A stretch of 64,000 bases of DNA from Prochilodus magdalenae (taxonomy: Eukaryota; Chordata; Actinopteri; Characiformes; Prochilodontidae), in contig JAMWET010003063.1 in assembly GCA_024036415.1 (NCBI GenBank), positions 62,001 through 126,000 on the forward strand, read 5' to 3'. The stretch's first letter is position 1, and every line of letters begins with the position of its first letter. Of the stretch, positions 10,081-23,093 are shown piece after piece. The notes under the pieces were generated by a model. The model had not been told where the DNA came from. It did not search any database and was given only the letters and a program-made list of their open reading frames with translations. The translations under genes were made by a program, and so were the position numbers.

Positions 10081-11070
10081 AGCCCTGATAAATACACATT
10101 TAGATTTTTCTTATAGTTCTAAACAACATCTTGGCAAAACTTGCTAATGTGAACAAACCTGAGCCACTAGCCAACAACTGGCACGATGCCATGTGCAAAG
10201 GGCTAACTGGCAACTGTTCGTCTTAATTCAATGTTAGCAACTTTAGCTTTTTGACTGACATATTTATTTTTAGATGTACAGATTATGGACAGATGTTAAG
10301 GCTGCTGGAATACTGTCTTAAACCCTATTCAAGACGAATGTACTGTAATTTGTGATCGGTCCGATCAGTACGGGACAAAGGATCTGTGTAATTTCCCCAA
10401 ATTACCCCAAATTGCCGGTATCCAAAAATAATGGCACAGACGATTCAGTTAGCAAAACACTTGGTGGCCACTATCAAGAGCAATTATGACTAATGGTCAG
10501 AAATCATGAGTACGGTTTTGGTGACTGGTTGAAGTGCCAGAAAAGACAAACCCAAAAATACATAAATGCTCATTGAGATGTACTTTCAAGATATTTCATT
10601 TTCCTTCTGCTAGTAATTGAGCCATCACCAAAAATGTTGTGGATTTCAGTAGTCGTGCCATAAACCTGATAACATGATACTGTCTTTGGTAACACTGGTA
10701 TTGCAGAATGGTGCAATAAGCAAATGAGCCTCTAACCAATCATGCTGTCATCACCCTGAGAGTTTCTGTGGGTGTTTTGATGAATGAAGTTATTCATGCA
10801 ATCCAACAAAAGCAGATGCAGACCGGTCTTGCCGCCTTCCATCGCACATAACTAATTCACCAGTATAAAGAGGAACTATTTAAAAAAAAACAAAAAAAAC
10901 GTGTTCTTACTAAACGTAATGCTGTTTCATTTTCATCCCAAAAATATTAACACAATATAAATAACATGACCTCTAAATCTACATTTGCTATTTTTTAGTT
11001 TCCTGTAATTGTCACATATGTCTGTACATATGACAACATACGCCTGTGTCCACATCTGCACAGAGAGACT
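10081..11070. other. Intronic DNA, no gene seen
   Basis: AT-moderate unique DNA without coding signal or clear repeats, apart from short poly-A runs near 10881. Confidence 0.6.
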
Positions 11071-11072
11071 GA

Positions 11073-11073
11073 C

Positions 11074-11114
<41 letters not shown>
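11073..11114. repeat. (TG)n microsatellite
   Basis: About 20 tg units, followed by looser tg-rich sequence to 11205. Confidence 0.95.
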
Positions 11115-11118
<4 letters not shown>

Positions 11119-11280
11119 TATCCATTTGTGTGTTTGTGTGCTCATGTGTGTGTTCTCATCTGCATTCACAAGCAAGTGTGTGTGTATGTGGTGTGTGTAT
11201 GTATGAGGGAGCAGGTGTGGTGTGAGTGGCCTGTGCCCAGCCTGCTACCCATCTGTGTGCCCGTCTGCACCTAACCTCAG

Positions 11281-11284
<4 letters not shown>

Positions 11285-11376
<92 letters not shown>

Positions 11377-11710
11377 AAGAGAGAAAGAGAGAGAGACAGT
11401 GAGAGAGAGAGAGAGAGAGAGAAATAAGTGGACAAAAAGCGAGAAAAACGGAGAAAAAGAAAGTAAAAGAGAAAAGGAAGGATGAGAAAAAGAGGAGAAG
11501 AAGAGAGCAAGACTAGAGAGAGAAGAGACTAATGGACCAACGGAGGTGAGAGAGGGAGGAATTAAGACAGGAAAAGTGAAAGAAACGAAGATACTGAGAG
11601 ACAAGAAAATTACACAGAGAAAAAGAGCGAGAGAAACGAAAACAGAAATAGAAAAAAAGGGAAAGAGGTGGATAGAAAGTAAGAGGAACAGAGTGTGAAC
11701 AGGAGAGAGA
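11285..11710. repeat. (GA)n array and purine-rich tail
   Basis: Near-perfect ga repeats at 11285-11422 pass into about 290 bases of mixed purines (gaaaa, gagag). The frames through it encode only RE/RER or SLSL. Confidence 0.95.
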
Positions 11711-12875
11711 GTGAGACTCTGATATTAAACTGTGTAAGGCATCTCTGTCGGTTTAGTATTGACTATGTCTCAGATGCGGCGTCAGGCTCTATCACGGAGC
11801 AATAACTATTATGCGCGCTCGTCACATACCAGCAACAGAACATTTATCCATAATTAAAATGGACTGGCAGCTTGAGGGACCCTGAGTGTGTGCGCGTGTG
11901 TGTGAGCAGCTTGCTGTAGTGTGTGACTGGGTTTGTGCCTTGGAGCGATTCTGACATGCTTTTGATTGGACAGCCATGCAGGGTCTCTGAGGACCCCCTG
12001 GGCTCGGACCCATCCTACACACACACACACACACTGCAGTGCTCATCTGTGCCATAAACTACGTATCTCTCAATTACATTTAGTGCAGCGCTGGAGCCCG
12101 TCATAAGGACTGCTGGGAGATGTAATCAATAAACATCTCGCCCACCATCACAGAACATACCAGACAGATCTAACACATCTGATCCCACTACACAAGCCTC
12201 CATTCACACCTGGTATTAACACACATCTGATCGAAAAGCAGAGAGAACACCTCAGACGATGGAATAACTTGACTACTTTCCAAGCTCTTTTCAAAAACAG
12301 CCTGTGCCAAAGGAGCTCTGTTCTGATAGGATGCTAAGCAAACAGCAGGGCTGCAGTAGTCCTTATAACTTCAGCATGTGTGGGTGGAGCTAAATTGCTG
12401 TAGTAAGTAGACGGCATTACAAAAGCAGTGAATTTAAAACAGGCTGTTTTTATGACCTGCACAATTTGAAAAATTTACCTTTTTGAGTCGCAGATCCTGT
12501 CAGTGCACTCAAACATGTTGGCTGGTTCAAGACGTCACAGCACGAAGACAAAATAACATTGAGCACTGCCATCAGCTTCCACTGTAAGTGCAGGCTCAAG
12601 TTGCTGTGCTAGTTGATAGGTTCAGTAAAACTGGTCATAGGATGGTGGATCATGTTTACAGGCCTGCCAGTATATGCTGAATGGGATGGATCTTTTTATC
12701 TTTATCATTTTTCATGACTAAAGAAATGGAAAAAATGTCCAAATAGGCTGAATATGCGAACAAAGGGAGGTTCAAAAGCAGAGGGCTGGAGATAGGGGAG
12801 TGGGGAGACAGAGAGAGATAAATATATACTGTGTGTGGAGTTTGGATTGGCTATTTCTGAGGTGGTATATAAGAT

Positions 12876-12962
12876 AAGTTAATCCTTTATTGATCCCACA
12901 GTGGGGGAAATTTTCAATGTATCCAGAAGACAAGATTATGCTATGCAGTTTTATTGCACATA
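12876..12962 (-). mobile_element. Non-LTR retrotransposon 3' end fragment
   Basis: Read on the minus strand, aatttcccccactgtgggat followed by caataaagg and a short tatc tail has the form of a fish LINE 3' terminus. Only the last tens of bases are recognisable. Confidence 0.55.
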
Positions 12963-13200
12963 GTTGAAATAGAAATATAAAAACAAAATATAAAGACAAA
13001 ATCAAAAACAGCCAGAACCGAAAGACTCACTCAGGGTTAACAATGTTCACATACTATATACAACTTCACTGTGATTTGATATACTCTACAGGTTCACTTT
13101 GTGTACTGATGCAACCATTTGGACCTGCGGCAGTCAGAGGGACATCTCAGAACAACCACTGCAGTGGTTACATTTCTCCATAATCCAGTCGCAGACATAT

Positions 13201-13622
13201 AAACAAAGTCACTCAGAGTGGTTTACCATAGAAGAACCTACTGGCTCAGATTTCTTTACAGTGGTGGTGATGGGAACCAGAGTTTACCAAGCATACAACA
13301 CAAATGTAGCCATTTTATTTACTATCAAAACCACCAATGAGCCTACATGAGTCTTCTAAGTTATATGCTCAATAGTGATTATGGTGAAATAGTGGGAAAA
13401 ACTGAACTACACTGCATGTAGCCTTCCACCCAAAAAACTAGGCATGAAAATGAATTTGCAAAAGACATGCATGGTATTAATAACCATCTCACGTAAAACA
13501 TTCAGTGAGGGAGCTTTTAGATAAATCAAACTATTCAGATGTCTGGTTCCCATCACCACCACTGTGAGCATTTCAGTTTCTCTACTACAAACCATATCAG
13601 ACCACAATGAAATACTTTGTTT
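13201..13622. mobile_element. Foldback-type MITE with long imperfect inverted repeats
   Basis: The left arm starts aaacaaagtcactcagagtg and carries cagtggtggtgatgggaacc. The right arm carries ggttcccatcaccaccactg and ends aatactttgttt. Arms are about 80-100 bases around a roughly 230-base centre. A second copy lies at 42158-42665. It has no coding capacity. Confidence 0.8.
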
Positions 13623-13639
13623 ACATCTTAAGCGTTTAA

Positions 13640-13905
13640 ATATCGTCGCTGTCCAAAGAAAAACAGGTATCTCCAAAATGGCAACTTTACAGGAGAGGCC
13701 AAAAACCTCATTTAATTTGAATGGAAGTCAATGGAACCAGACATCTTTCCAAGCACTTTGGGGCTGTTTCTGAGGGTCTATTTATTATGAAATCTCATAA
13801 TATATCTCACACTGTGTAAACGGCAGCAGCTGTGGTCAAATGATGCATAAAAGTAAAAATGGACAAAAATGGAGATACATGTTTTTCTTTGGACAGCGAC
13901 GATAT
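13640..13905. mobile_element. 266-bp MITE with about 36-bp inverted repeats
   Basis: The left end atatcgtcgctgtccaaaga plus aaaacaggtatctcca is matched inverted at the right end (ggagatacatgtttttcttt then ggacagcgacgatat) with one or two mismatches. Related copies: nested at about 979-1228, degraded at about 32210-32420, and one end at 62815-62865. Confidence 0.85.
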
Positions 13906-15334
13906 GCATGATTTTTTAAAGGTGTCCTCTTTAAGTGATGTGAATAGGGCCTAATATGTCTCACAGGCATACTATGAATCTATCATACACTGTAAACCCT
14001 GATAAGTTACATTTACTCAAATCATTTGAGCTCATTTGTTGCCTCAACTTAATTAAGTTTTAATAGCTCAGTTTTTCTGAGTTTTTAAAGTTCATTGAAA
14101 TTATACATAGAGTTAACTTCACTCAGACTGTTGGGTTTAACGAACAACAAACCTGAGCTTTTAAGTAGCTGCATCCGTGTTGTTTCAGTGCCATGACTGT
14201 AATAATCACAAACTTAATAAAGAGTTTTCAGAACTACATACTCCAACACCAGTTAAAGTAGAGAAGTGAAGTAGTCTTGTTACAACCAAACTGACCACTC
14301 AACAGAGTCACTAATCACACTCATAGTCAGGGCACCCAAAACATATCAAATACATTCAAAGTTGCATTTAACTCAGATATAACATGTTAATGTGTTTGAA
14401 AGCAACACCAGATGGAAAAAGAAGAGCTAATAAACAGAAATAAATGAATTTGCTAGGAATTCTGGGTAGTTCTGACTCATATTCTCTCACTGCTTTGAGT
14501 TTGGTCTATACACCAAAACACGTACACTTGAAATTTCAACCATACAGTACAAACAACTTGCCTGGATTACGTGACAGAAAGCTAACGACAAGGAATTCAG
14601 TACATATTAATTATTCATTCAAGTACAATTACTGTCAGGACTTTCAGTGCAGAACCTACCTTTGGAGGAAGTCAGAGACACATACGACCACGTAACCTTT
14701 ATACTGTGACTGCCAAGGCACTCTGATGTGACCCCGACAGCAAATAAGAGCTACCTGAACAACTGCGTAATTACAGTAGGGATAAAAGCAGCTACGTAGC
14801 GTCTTTCTTCGTCTTCTGTGGTGTTTGTTTATAAGTGATGCTAGCAGTCTACGGGGTGGTTGAAACAGCCTGTACACGAGCAAGAACTCGCTGTCTGTTA
14901 CTGTCTGACAACAAACACAGAGAGATTGACGTAATAAATATGTGAGGCTTCCACAATCTGGTCACATACGGTCACTGTAAACATCTGTGTGCCTTGCTGT
15001 ACACCGAGTGTGAACAGAGGCCACATTTGCTTGAATAAATCTGTTTATTCTGAAAACATTACTGATTAAAACTGGGGGTTTTGATGAATCTGCAATGACT
15101 CTCTGCTAATAAACATGAAATAAACATGAAATAAACATGCAAGTTCAGACCATGAGTTTAACAACATATGGCGGACATATGAGGGGAGGCTGTGATGGAG
15201 GGCGGTGAGAGCTCTCTGAGAACTTGGGCTGGAGGTCCGAGCAGCTTCTGTCTGGACCTAGAAGGCCCGCTTTTAACTGTGCTAACAAGTGTTAACAAGT
15301 GTTAGCTACAGAGGTGTAAACCTTATACAGCTCT
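13906..15334. other. Intronic DNA, no gene seen
   Basis: Unique, AT-rich DNA with no coding frame I would accept. Confidence 0.6.
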
Positions 15335-15605
15335 TTGGAGAGGCAGAGCCTTATCCAATACCTTTGGGATGAGCTGGAAAGATCCAGAACTCATTATACA
15401 ACACCAGTGCCTGATTTCACTAATGTCCTTGAGCCTGGACTGCAATCAAATCCTCACAGCATTGTTTTAACATCTACTATACAGCCTTCCCACACATGTA
15501 GAGGCTATTACTGCAGCAAACCAATGACAAGCTCCCTATTAATGTACTTCATTTAAAAAAAATATTGAAGCAGTGGGTGTCTCCATACCATTGGACATAC
15601 AGTGT
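15335..15605 (+). pseudogene. Tc1-like transposase C-terminal remnant with 3' element end
   Basis: The frame from 15335 keeps LWDELERS, PDFTNVL and QSNPHS. These line up with the C-terminal LWDELERR..PDLTNAL..Q(I)P pattern of Tc1/mariner transposases after the last catalytic aspartate. The right end tccataccattggacataca gtgta is the decayed terminal repeat. It is internally deleted and non-functional. Related remnants lie near 32035, 45180, 52538 and 62870. Confidence 0.7.
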
Positions 15606-16790
15606 ATGTATATACCCTGAGCATCTGTGGTAAGCGGGCAGAGGCAGTACTGCATTTGGTCACTAGATGTCCCTTAAGGATAAATGCATGGAAAGCAGGG
15701 ACTTGAGTGTTTGAAGGCTTTAGCATCTGGTTAATAAAACCAAAGTAGAAGATTAGCGTCCACTTAACTCATTTGCATGCACACAGGCAATCATAAGATA
15801 CCAGATCATTTAACCAGAACAGCTAATATAGCTAGCAATAAATTCAGACAAACGTCCACCAAATAGTATTATCCTATCATGCTAATTTGTAGTTACTGAC
15901 TCGCATTCACTGTTATTCCTTTAACCAGTATTTGTCCTAAACCTAAAAAACTCCATCCAAGCAAGCTGAATCTAGACTACCACTTCTAGTTCTGTCCATC
16001 TGTGCCTGATGTTCTGCTTGACCTGAATTCACTTTTTACTGACTCTTTTTTATGGTGGTTGTGTGTGGGATCCAGGTAGGAGGTGCCAATCCTGGACGAG
16101 GTGTTCCATAAATTTTTTTTCTGGAGAACAGAGGAATGTAAAGTACATGGCTTTTCATTGTACTGTGGCAATAATGCGCCAGTGAGTCGTAACAGATATG
16201 GGATGCATTTTGAAACATTACAATCAATCACAGTTGATTATAATACCATTTATTATACAGCAGTTAGGTATAATGGCACAACCTGATTGAGAAGCGTTTT
16301 AGCCGTACTGTTATTTCTGGAACTAAACGATATTAAGGATCACTTTGCCAAGTGCTGAAGTACTGAAATGCTGCACTGAATCTGGTGTTCACTGGAAAAG
16401 GGGAACATTGGACGCGTTAGTCACTTAAGAAGTGCAGAATGTTTGAGGCCTTAATAGGGTTTATTTCCCATCTTTTTAACTACAAAAAGACTAAATTAAA
16501 CTCATGTGTAGTAAAGAGAGGGGCTTCATAAAACTGGGATTTGTAGTAGGCTTTAGAAACCAACTCCCTTTACTACAAGTGATCTGACATGATCTGAATT
16601 CAATCATTCAATCATTTCAAATATAATGAAAGATTTTTTAAAAATGTATTTTTGGTTGTAGCTTTATTTAAAAGTGAGGAACGTAGGTTTGGCCATTTTT
16701 GGACCTTTATTTCATGAGGCTTCTAGGTAAGAAAACCTTTGATGGAAGGAATGCCTTGGATTACAGCCCTTTTCTAATATACAAGATGAT
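15606..16790. other. Intronic DNA, no gene seen
   Basis: No supported coding frame; 15986-16286 holds overlapping short frames on both strands without family signature. Confidence 0.6.
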
Positions 16791-17215
16791 GTCATCTCCT
16801 CACACAATTCTTATTACCAGCCTACTGGCTAGCTTGCACAACCTTACACAACACACACAGAGCTAAAACAGTAAAAACTGACCACTCTGAAACGGACAGC
16901 TGTAGTCTAGCTTGTTAAGATGGATCTGCCAACTTGCTCTACCTTGCATCTTTCAAGATCGGACTCTGATACAGCATGACTGACTCTACTGCAAGAGCAT
17001 CCACAGCGATGTAGGAGCAAAACTTGTAGTTGGAAGCCACTCTGGTGTTAGACCATCAGAATATAGTGACCAGTCAGAGCACTCTGGAGGGAAGCAGGAC
17101 TTAAAGACACAGGAGCTCTAACAGAGTGTTTTAGACAGCGTGTGAATACAGATGAGAAGCGTGTGAATACAGATGAGAAGCATGTAAATCTATTCCAGTA
17201 GACCCTAAAATAAAA
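16791..17215. repeat. Interspersed repeat family D, copy 1
   Basis: Shares blocks such as cacaacacacacagagctaa, gaccactctgaaac, gaccaatcagagcact-like and cttaaagacacaggagctc with 36440-37030 and 50158-50680. It is a diverged non-coding dispersed repeat of about 0.5 kb. Confidence 0.75.
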
Positions 17216-18400
17216 TTATGAACAGTGAAAACGAGAAGAAAAGGTTTTAACCAGGCAAAGTCATTAAGAGCAAATATAGTTTTACAATGCTGGTAAAAAA
17301 CTACTTGAGGGAGAGGGATCCAGAAAAGGCAAAAAGAGAGTGAGAGGCAAACCAAGACAAAACAAGAACAGCAGAGGAGCAATGACATAGACAATTACAC
17401 CACAAAAAAACAGTTAGAGGCCTCTACAGATGCAGTACATTATCGTCTGTAGCATGTGCGTGCATTGCTGCCTCTGAGCGTGTGTGTGTTTGTCCTCAGA
17501 TCACCCCGTGTCCCAGGCAGGATGTGACTGTTAGAGGGCAGCACAATAGTTCAGTATGTTTCACGCAGCAGGAAAACAGCACACTACACAGGTGCACGCA
17601 CCCGCATGCACGGATTACGTACTAGTCGTCTTACAGTAGACAGCCTGAAAATATCAGAATGTCATGATGACGTAGAGACAGTGCACAAACCGGTACAGAG
17701 CTACTGAGTATAGAGTACAGAGTATACCAAACCCTTCAAACATATAGCGCTTGTGATGGAAATCTTTCGTCTCTGTTTCGGACACGTAGGGTTTTTGTTC
17801 GCCCTGCTCTGGGAGACGCAAGATAATAAAAAGGTGGAATGCCTAAAAACACGGAGCTTTGGCTCTTGTATCGCAACAGCAGCAATTCTCAGCATATGTT
17901 GTCAGCCAAGTGGTGTTTTATGGCGGTGAGTGATCACACAGTACTCCAAGTTTGTGGAGAATTGCCCAGCAGTGCTGAACAGTCAGTCTGTGCTCTGTGC
18001 CTGTAGCACCTTCAAATGGATTCTCACATCACGACAAATGGATGAGACAGAATGACAACCATAATATGTACTTCTCTGAGCCTATGGTGAATATTGTCAG
18101 TACTGACCAACTGCATGTTTGATTTTACAGAGAGCATATAATTAGCTCTGTTTTACCGGATTTTGAGCAGCACAGCGTAAAAAACACTGAATAAAAATCA
18201 CTGGAATCAGTTTTTAATCGTACTGTTTTTATTGGAGTGCTAATAAGACGTTAGCTCTGACTTTGTGTGTGGGCTACTGTGGATCACTGTACTGTTACTT
18301 GAGCATCGTGTCTGGGTTAGTGTTATTGGCTGGGGACCAGTTTGAGAACCACTGTTGTACATTATTGTAAGATGCTGGAACATTGTGTCGGGTTATTGTA
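17216..18400. other. Intronic DNA, no gene seen
   Basis: A direct duplication gcgtgtgaatacagatgaga lies at the left margin (17139-17180). Otherwise unique non-coding DNA. Confidence 0.55.
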
Positions 18401-18479
18401 CATTATTGTAACATTACTCCAATGTTGTGCGACTGGTCCAGATGATATGACTGGGTGCCAGGGAGCTACTCAACCAGTC

Positions 18480-18936
18480 ATGTGACAACAAAGAAAGAGA
18501 GCGACAGAGAGAGACTAAAATACAGAGAAAGAGAGAGACGGGGGAGAGAGAGAGTGAGAGAATGAGAGAGACAGGGGAAGTCTGGGAATATGAGATGAAG
18601 ACAAGTAAGAATATGGAAGGGAGAGAACAGATCATGGAATTAATGGTCCACATATTTTGTATTAGCGAGCCCTCACATGATAGCAAGATACCATATGACC
18701 TCTGTCTCACACACAGACACGCTGACTCTAGGCTCCAAAGAGGCAACAAAGGCACACGTCTGAAACCAAACTTGATACCAACAATAATAAACTGACCAAT
18801 CAGAATACGGTTTAGAACGGCGAGAGCCTGTAAGAAACAGGCATGACACTCTAACGCCCGCCCTCTTAGAGCCATTCCTTCCTGTTCAGTGGGCATGTGC
18901 CCACATTTGAGGGGGCATGCCATTGTAGAAAGGGGC

Positions 18937-18987
<51 letters not shown>

Positions 18988-19290
18988 CAGAGAGAGAGAA
19001 GTATAGAGAGAGAAGTATACTGAGAGAAAATGAGCAATAAAAAGAGAAACGTAAGAATGTGAAAGAGATAAAAACTAGAGAGATGGATAGAGAGAAAATG
19101 GAAGTGTAAAAACAGAATTGTACAGAGAGAAGAAGGAGAAAATAAGTGAGAAAATGAGAGAAACAGGTGAGAGATAAACAGAATAATAACTGAGCAGAGG
19201 AAGCAAGGTGGAAAATGTGTGAAAGAGAAAGAGCTACAGAAAGAGGTAGTGAGAGAAAGAAAGAAAGAGGGAGCTAGAGAGAGCGAAAGA
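18480..19290. repeat. Purine-rich region with (GA)n core
   Basis: GA-rich patches flank a dense (GA)n at 18938-18980. The 294-aa minus-strand frame across it is Ser/Leu/Phe-rich and is a product of the CT bias. Confidence 0.85.
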
Positions 19291-19435
19291 GAGTTCATGC
19301 ATGAGTGTGCACACTCGCTCCTTAGAAAACAAACCCCGAGTCTGACATGAGCCTGATGTTGTACATGAAAAAACGCAGCTCAAAACCTGATATTTAGTCG
19401 GGTCTCATCTGACTCGGGTCGGGTAGCAGACCTCC

Positions 19436-19457
19436 AACACACACACACACACGTGCG

Positions 19458-19498
<41 letters not shown>
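19436..19498. repeat. (AC)n microsatellite
   Basis: ac repeats broken once by gtgcgag. Confidence 0.95.
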
Positions 19499-19499
<1 letters not shown>

Positions 19500-20078
19500 C
19501 ACACTGAAAGGGTCTTTATGTATTGTGTGTGTCTATGTGAAGCAGTCAGACAGTACTCGATATCAGATGAGGTCAAAAGTGTGCGTGAGTGTGTGAGCGC
19601 CTGGTGGAACGTGGGTCATTTGAGGGCGAAGACGGGACAAACAAGACAGCTGGTTAGAAAAGAAACCTCTCACACGCACACACACGGTACACAAAGGCTT
19701 AATTGGTCAGTACACATTACACAGTGTGGGCCCTACGCTTGCCCTGCCATGGAGTCCTGACCATCGCTCTGCATCTTCTACACGGTAAACACTGTAGCAC
19801 ACACACAGCATATTGTGGTGACTCAGTTCATTCAGGCCAGTGTCCAGCGGGCGAGTGTGGTGTAACTCCTCTACCAAAAGATTTAAATGGTCGTCAAAGT
19901 GAAACGAAAACCGGGTGCAGGACATGTAACATGAATGAGCTGCTTCTTCATCCTGTCAGGCTGGACTGATTCAACTCAACACCACAGTGACTCGCTATCG
20001 ACCCCTTGGTGTACACAGTGGTATTATGAGACAGGACAGGCCGAGGCTAGCTGGTTAGCATGCTAAGTTCAGTAGGTA

Positions 20079-20611
20079 CAGGGGTTGGACAATGAAACTG
20101 AAACACCTGGTTTTAGACCACAATCATTTATTAGTATGGTGTAGGGCCTCCTTTTGCGGCCAATACAGCGTCAGTTGGTCTTGGGAATGACATATACTGC
20201 GTCCTGCACAGTGGTCAGAGGGATTGTAAGCCATTCTTCTTGCAGGATAGTGGCCAGGTCACTACGTGATGCTGGTGGAGGTTTGTCCTTCTTGGTGGTA
20301 TGCTGACATTACCCTGGATACCGTGGCTCTTGATACATCACAAAAACTTGCTGTCTTGGTCACAGATGCGCCAGCAAGACGTGCACCAACAGTTTGTCCT
20401 CTTTTGAACTCTGCTATGTCACCCATAATGCTGTGTGCATTGCAGTATTTTGAGCAGAACTGTGCTCTTACCTGCTAACTGAACCTTCACACTCTGCTCT
20501 TACTGGTGCAATGTGCAATTAATGAAGATTGGCCACCAGGCTGGTCCAATTTAGCCATGAGACCTCCCACACTAAAATGACAGGTGTTTTAGTTTCATTG
20601 TCCAACCCCTG
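20079..20611 (-). mobile_element. Internally deleted Tc1/mariner element (533 bp) with 31-bp terminal repeats and TA target duplication
   Basis: The left end cagggg ttggacaatgaaac and the right end gtttcattgtccaacccctg belong to 31-bp inverted repeats that differ at one position. TA flanks both sides (20077-20078 and 20612-20613), as expected for Tc1/mariner insertion. The interior carries a broken transposase on the minus strand. The boundaries are the clearest of any element in the window. Confidence 0.93.
20126..20426 (-). pseudogene. Tc1-like transposase remnant: N-terminal HTH joined to C-terminus by deletion
   Basis: Starting from the ATG complementary to 20424-20426 the minus strand reads MGDIAEFKRGQTVGARLAG, then a helix-turn-helix-like block FCDVSRATVSRVMSAY near residues 30-45. 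The reading is then cut short. Downstream pieces resemble ILQEEWLTIPLTTVQD and KRRPYT, the usual Tc1 C-terminus (PRR..A..GGPTPY) with frame damage. The catalytic DDE/D core is missing, so the copy cannot make active transposase. Confidence 0.85.
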
Positions 20612-20613
20612 TA

Positions 20614-21540
20614 TCTCTGCAACAGCAAAACTGTCATTTCTTTACTTTACAATACTTTACCACTCTTAACAATACTCACATATTAGATCGTTCAGCATTC
20701 TTACCTACACATTTCTGAAGATAATGTCCCAGGTTTACACAGTACAGTATAGAACAAGTTGCTGTCCTACCCTGGGAAAGTCAGTCCATAAGCAGCACTG
20801 GTGACTGTCTTTCAATTCACACACACAAATTAGAAATAACATTAATGATGTGTGCTAATTCCATGGACTCTTTAGTACAGCATATGTGCCCTGAGATGCA
20901 GTCGTTATCCATCTATTTCCTCTACCAACTTTTTTATCGTTTTCATCAGTGTTTCATTGCACATGTTTCTTCATTGATAACCCATCTGTTCTTTTTGTGT
21001 TTGCACATCATCTTTATTTTTTATTTGTGAATTTTCCACTTTTTGGGGCATGTTTTCCAAATTACCATAAAAATAATAGAGAGAAAATGCTGGGGTATAT
21101 GAGTGTGTGTGTGTGTGTTGCCTTTAGTGTGGTGACACTGGCCTGATTGCTGGCTACAGCAGCAACAGGCCTTTTCTAGAACCCACAACAGCAACACCAT
21201 CACCACAGGTCACCGATAAACCTCCAGATAAGTAAACAGCAGCTTAAACAAACAGATCAACAAACCCACCCACACACATGTTATCAAACACTTAAACCAA
21301 TTAGGAAGTACAGAATACAGGTCGAAGTCCGGTGACCGCATCTGACTGCTGACCTCATATACCCTCCGTCTGTGTTTGTTTGTGTGCTGCTGAGCGATAA
21401 GATATTAAGTGGGGGTGTGTCTGTGTGTGTGTCTGTATCCATGTGAGCAACTGTTTGAGAGGGCGTGTATATTTCTAGCTGATAGGATGCTGCATGTGCG
21501 ATACTGTTCAGTAGTTCCCTTGTCACATTAATACTTCATT
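20614..21540. other. Intronic DNA, no gene seen
   Basis: Unique sequence with only short tg patches (21100, 21416). No coding signal. Confidence 0.6.
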
Positions 21541-22165
21541 TTTGTGAATAAATTATAAACATAATATAAACTACACAGCAAAACGTTATTAACAGTTTAC
21601 AATATAATATTAGGATGTAAATAATAAATACATAGGGGAGTGCTATTTAATAATAACCTGTAAATTTCTGTTTATTTGAATTAGTTTTTTTTAATATAAA
21701 GGATGAGTTCATTCTCAAATCTGCTGTACAGACTTCTCAGTTCTTATAAATTACTTACAGCTCCTTTTATGATTGGAAACTTTTTACAGCTTTCTAAAAA
21801 ATGTTTGTTGTTTTTTTTATTTGTTAATTGTTTTTTATTAGTTATTATAAGTTGTATTGTTATTACATAGGTATTATTAGTTAATTTGCCATATATATCA
21901 CAGATTTATTATAACATATTATATTATATTAAATAATTTGGGTTTTATTACATGACAGTATATTCCAAAAATAATTTTACAATAAATACCATGTAAATTT
22001 GAATCCTATAGACACGTTTTATATTTCCCATTCTATTTCATATATTTATTTAGATTATTTGTTGTTTTGGAAATAACCAGAAGCATCTACACTGTAATTA
22101 TCTACTTACTATGTTAATTAAATCAGCATGTCATATGCCTCATGGTTTGACTTCACCACTTCTAA
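21541..22165. other. AT-rich intronic block
   Basis: About 600 bases strongly enriched in A and T, with runs such as ttttttttatttgttaattg and many TTAA/TAATA words. No gene. Confidence 0.8.
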
Positions 22166-23092
22166 CAGGCATTCCTGATAATAATTTTTATCATATCTTT
22201 ATTCTCTGCATGTGTGTTTATCTTCAAATTACATGAGTAACGTTGAATGTGGTGCAAAACGACCACAGCAGCATTCTGTGGTTCTAGTGTACATCTGGTA
22301 TAACAGGCTACATTCAGTGGGGAGTGAGTGAAATGAGAGCATAAGCCCAAATTAGATTAGATGTGAAAAATCCCGAATAAAAAATTAGTTGAGTTAGTAA
22401 CATCTAATAAAGGCTGGTAAATTAATTAATTCAAACCATTTCACTTTTAAAAAGCTACACACACAGCGTTTTTTTTTAAGTGCATTTACACTACTATGTT
22501 ACTTTTAAAAACTTGTTTCATAGACCTTTCTGGTTTCAACGTATCGGAATATCCAGCTTTTGATGAGCAGAGTATCACTGAGCTGGAAGACCAGTACACT
22601 CCTCTAGACTCCCGGCTGTTCGCCACGTCTAGACTCCTGCTGTTTGCCATGCAACAATGCAGGTCAGCCAAGAGTCTAAAAGCCCTGTAATCCTTAGCAG
22701 GAGTTCCTCGACCACACGTACGCGCACAATTCTGCCCAACTACAGAAAGCCTGTTTGGGCCCAGAGGAACAGGGGAGTCCCTTTTCCACCTGAGATCTCC
22801 AGATTCACCAGACTGTTACTTACATGTATTAAACTGTGTACAAGAATGTATCACTCCAGTGAGGACACTCAACTTGGCACGTCAGATTCTATTTTATTCG
22901 ATCACGTATCATCATTATATTGTCGGTTGTTGTTTCTGAGGATAGTCGGGCTGATACAAGCAGAAAAAGCTGGATAGGATGTTGGACGTGATTTAATCCT
23001 GTAACAAATCTGTCGTGAAACTGGGCTCACAAAAGTGTGATGTGATGTTGTTATAGCTGTGTAGCTCTTCCTGTGAGGTCAGTAGAGTGTTA
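22166..23092. other. Intronic DNA with one unassigned open frame
   Basis: The plus frame 22496-22690 has a fairly balanced composition (DLSGFNVSEYPAFDEQ..) but no family signature I recognise and no splice context. I do not call it a gene. Confidence 0.4.
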
Positions 23093-23093
23093 A

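Noticed and set aside
18414..19298. 294-aa minus-strand Ser/Leu/Phe-rich frame
   Set aside because: Product of CT-biased sequence around a (GA)n microsatellite; no splice or start context and no family signature.
22496..22690. Balanced-composition 64-aa frame
   Set aside because: No recognisable family, splice signals or partner exons; length is within chance.
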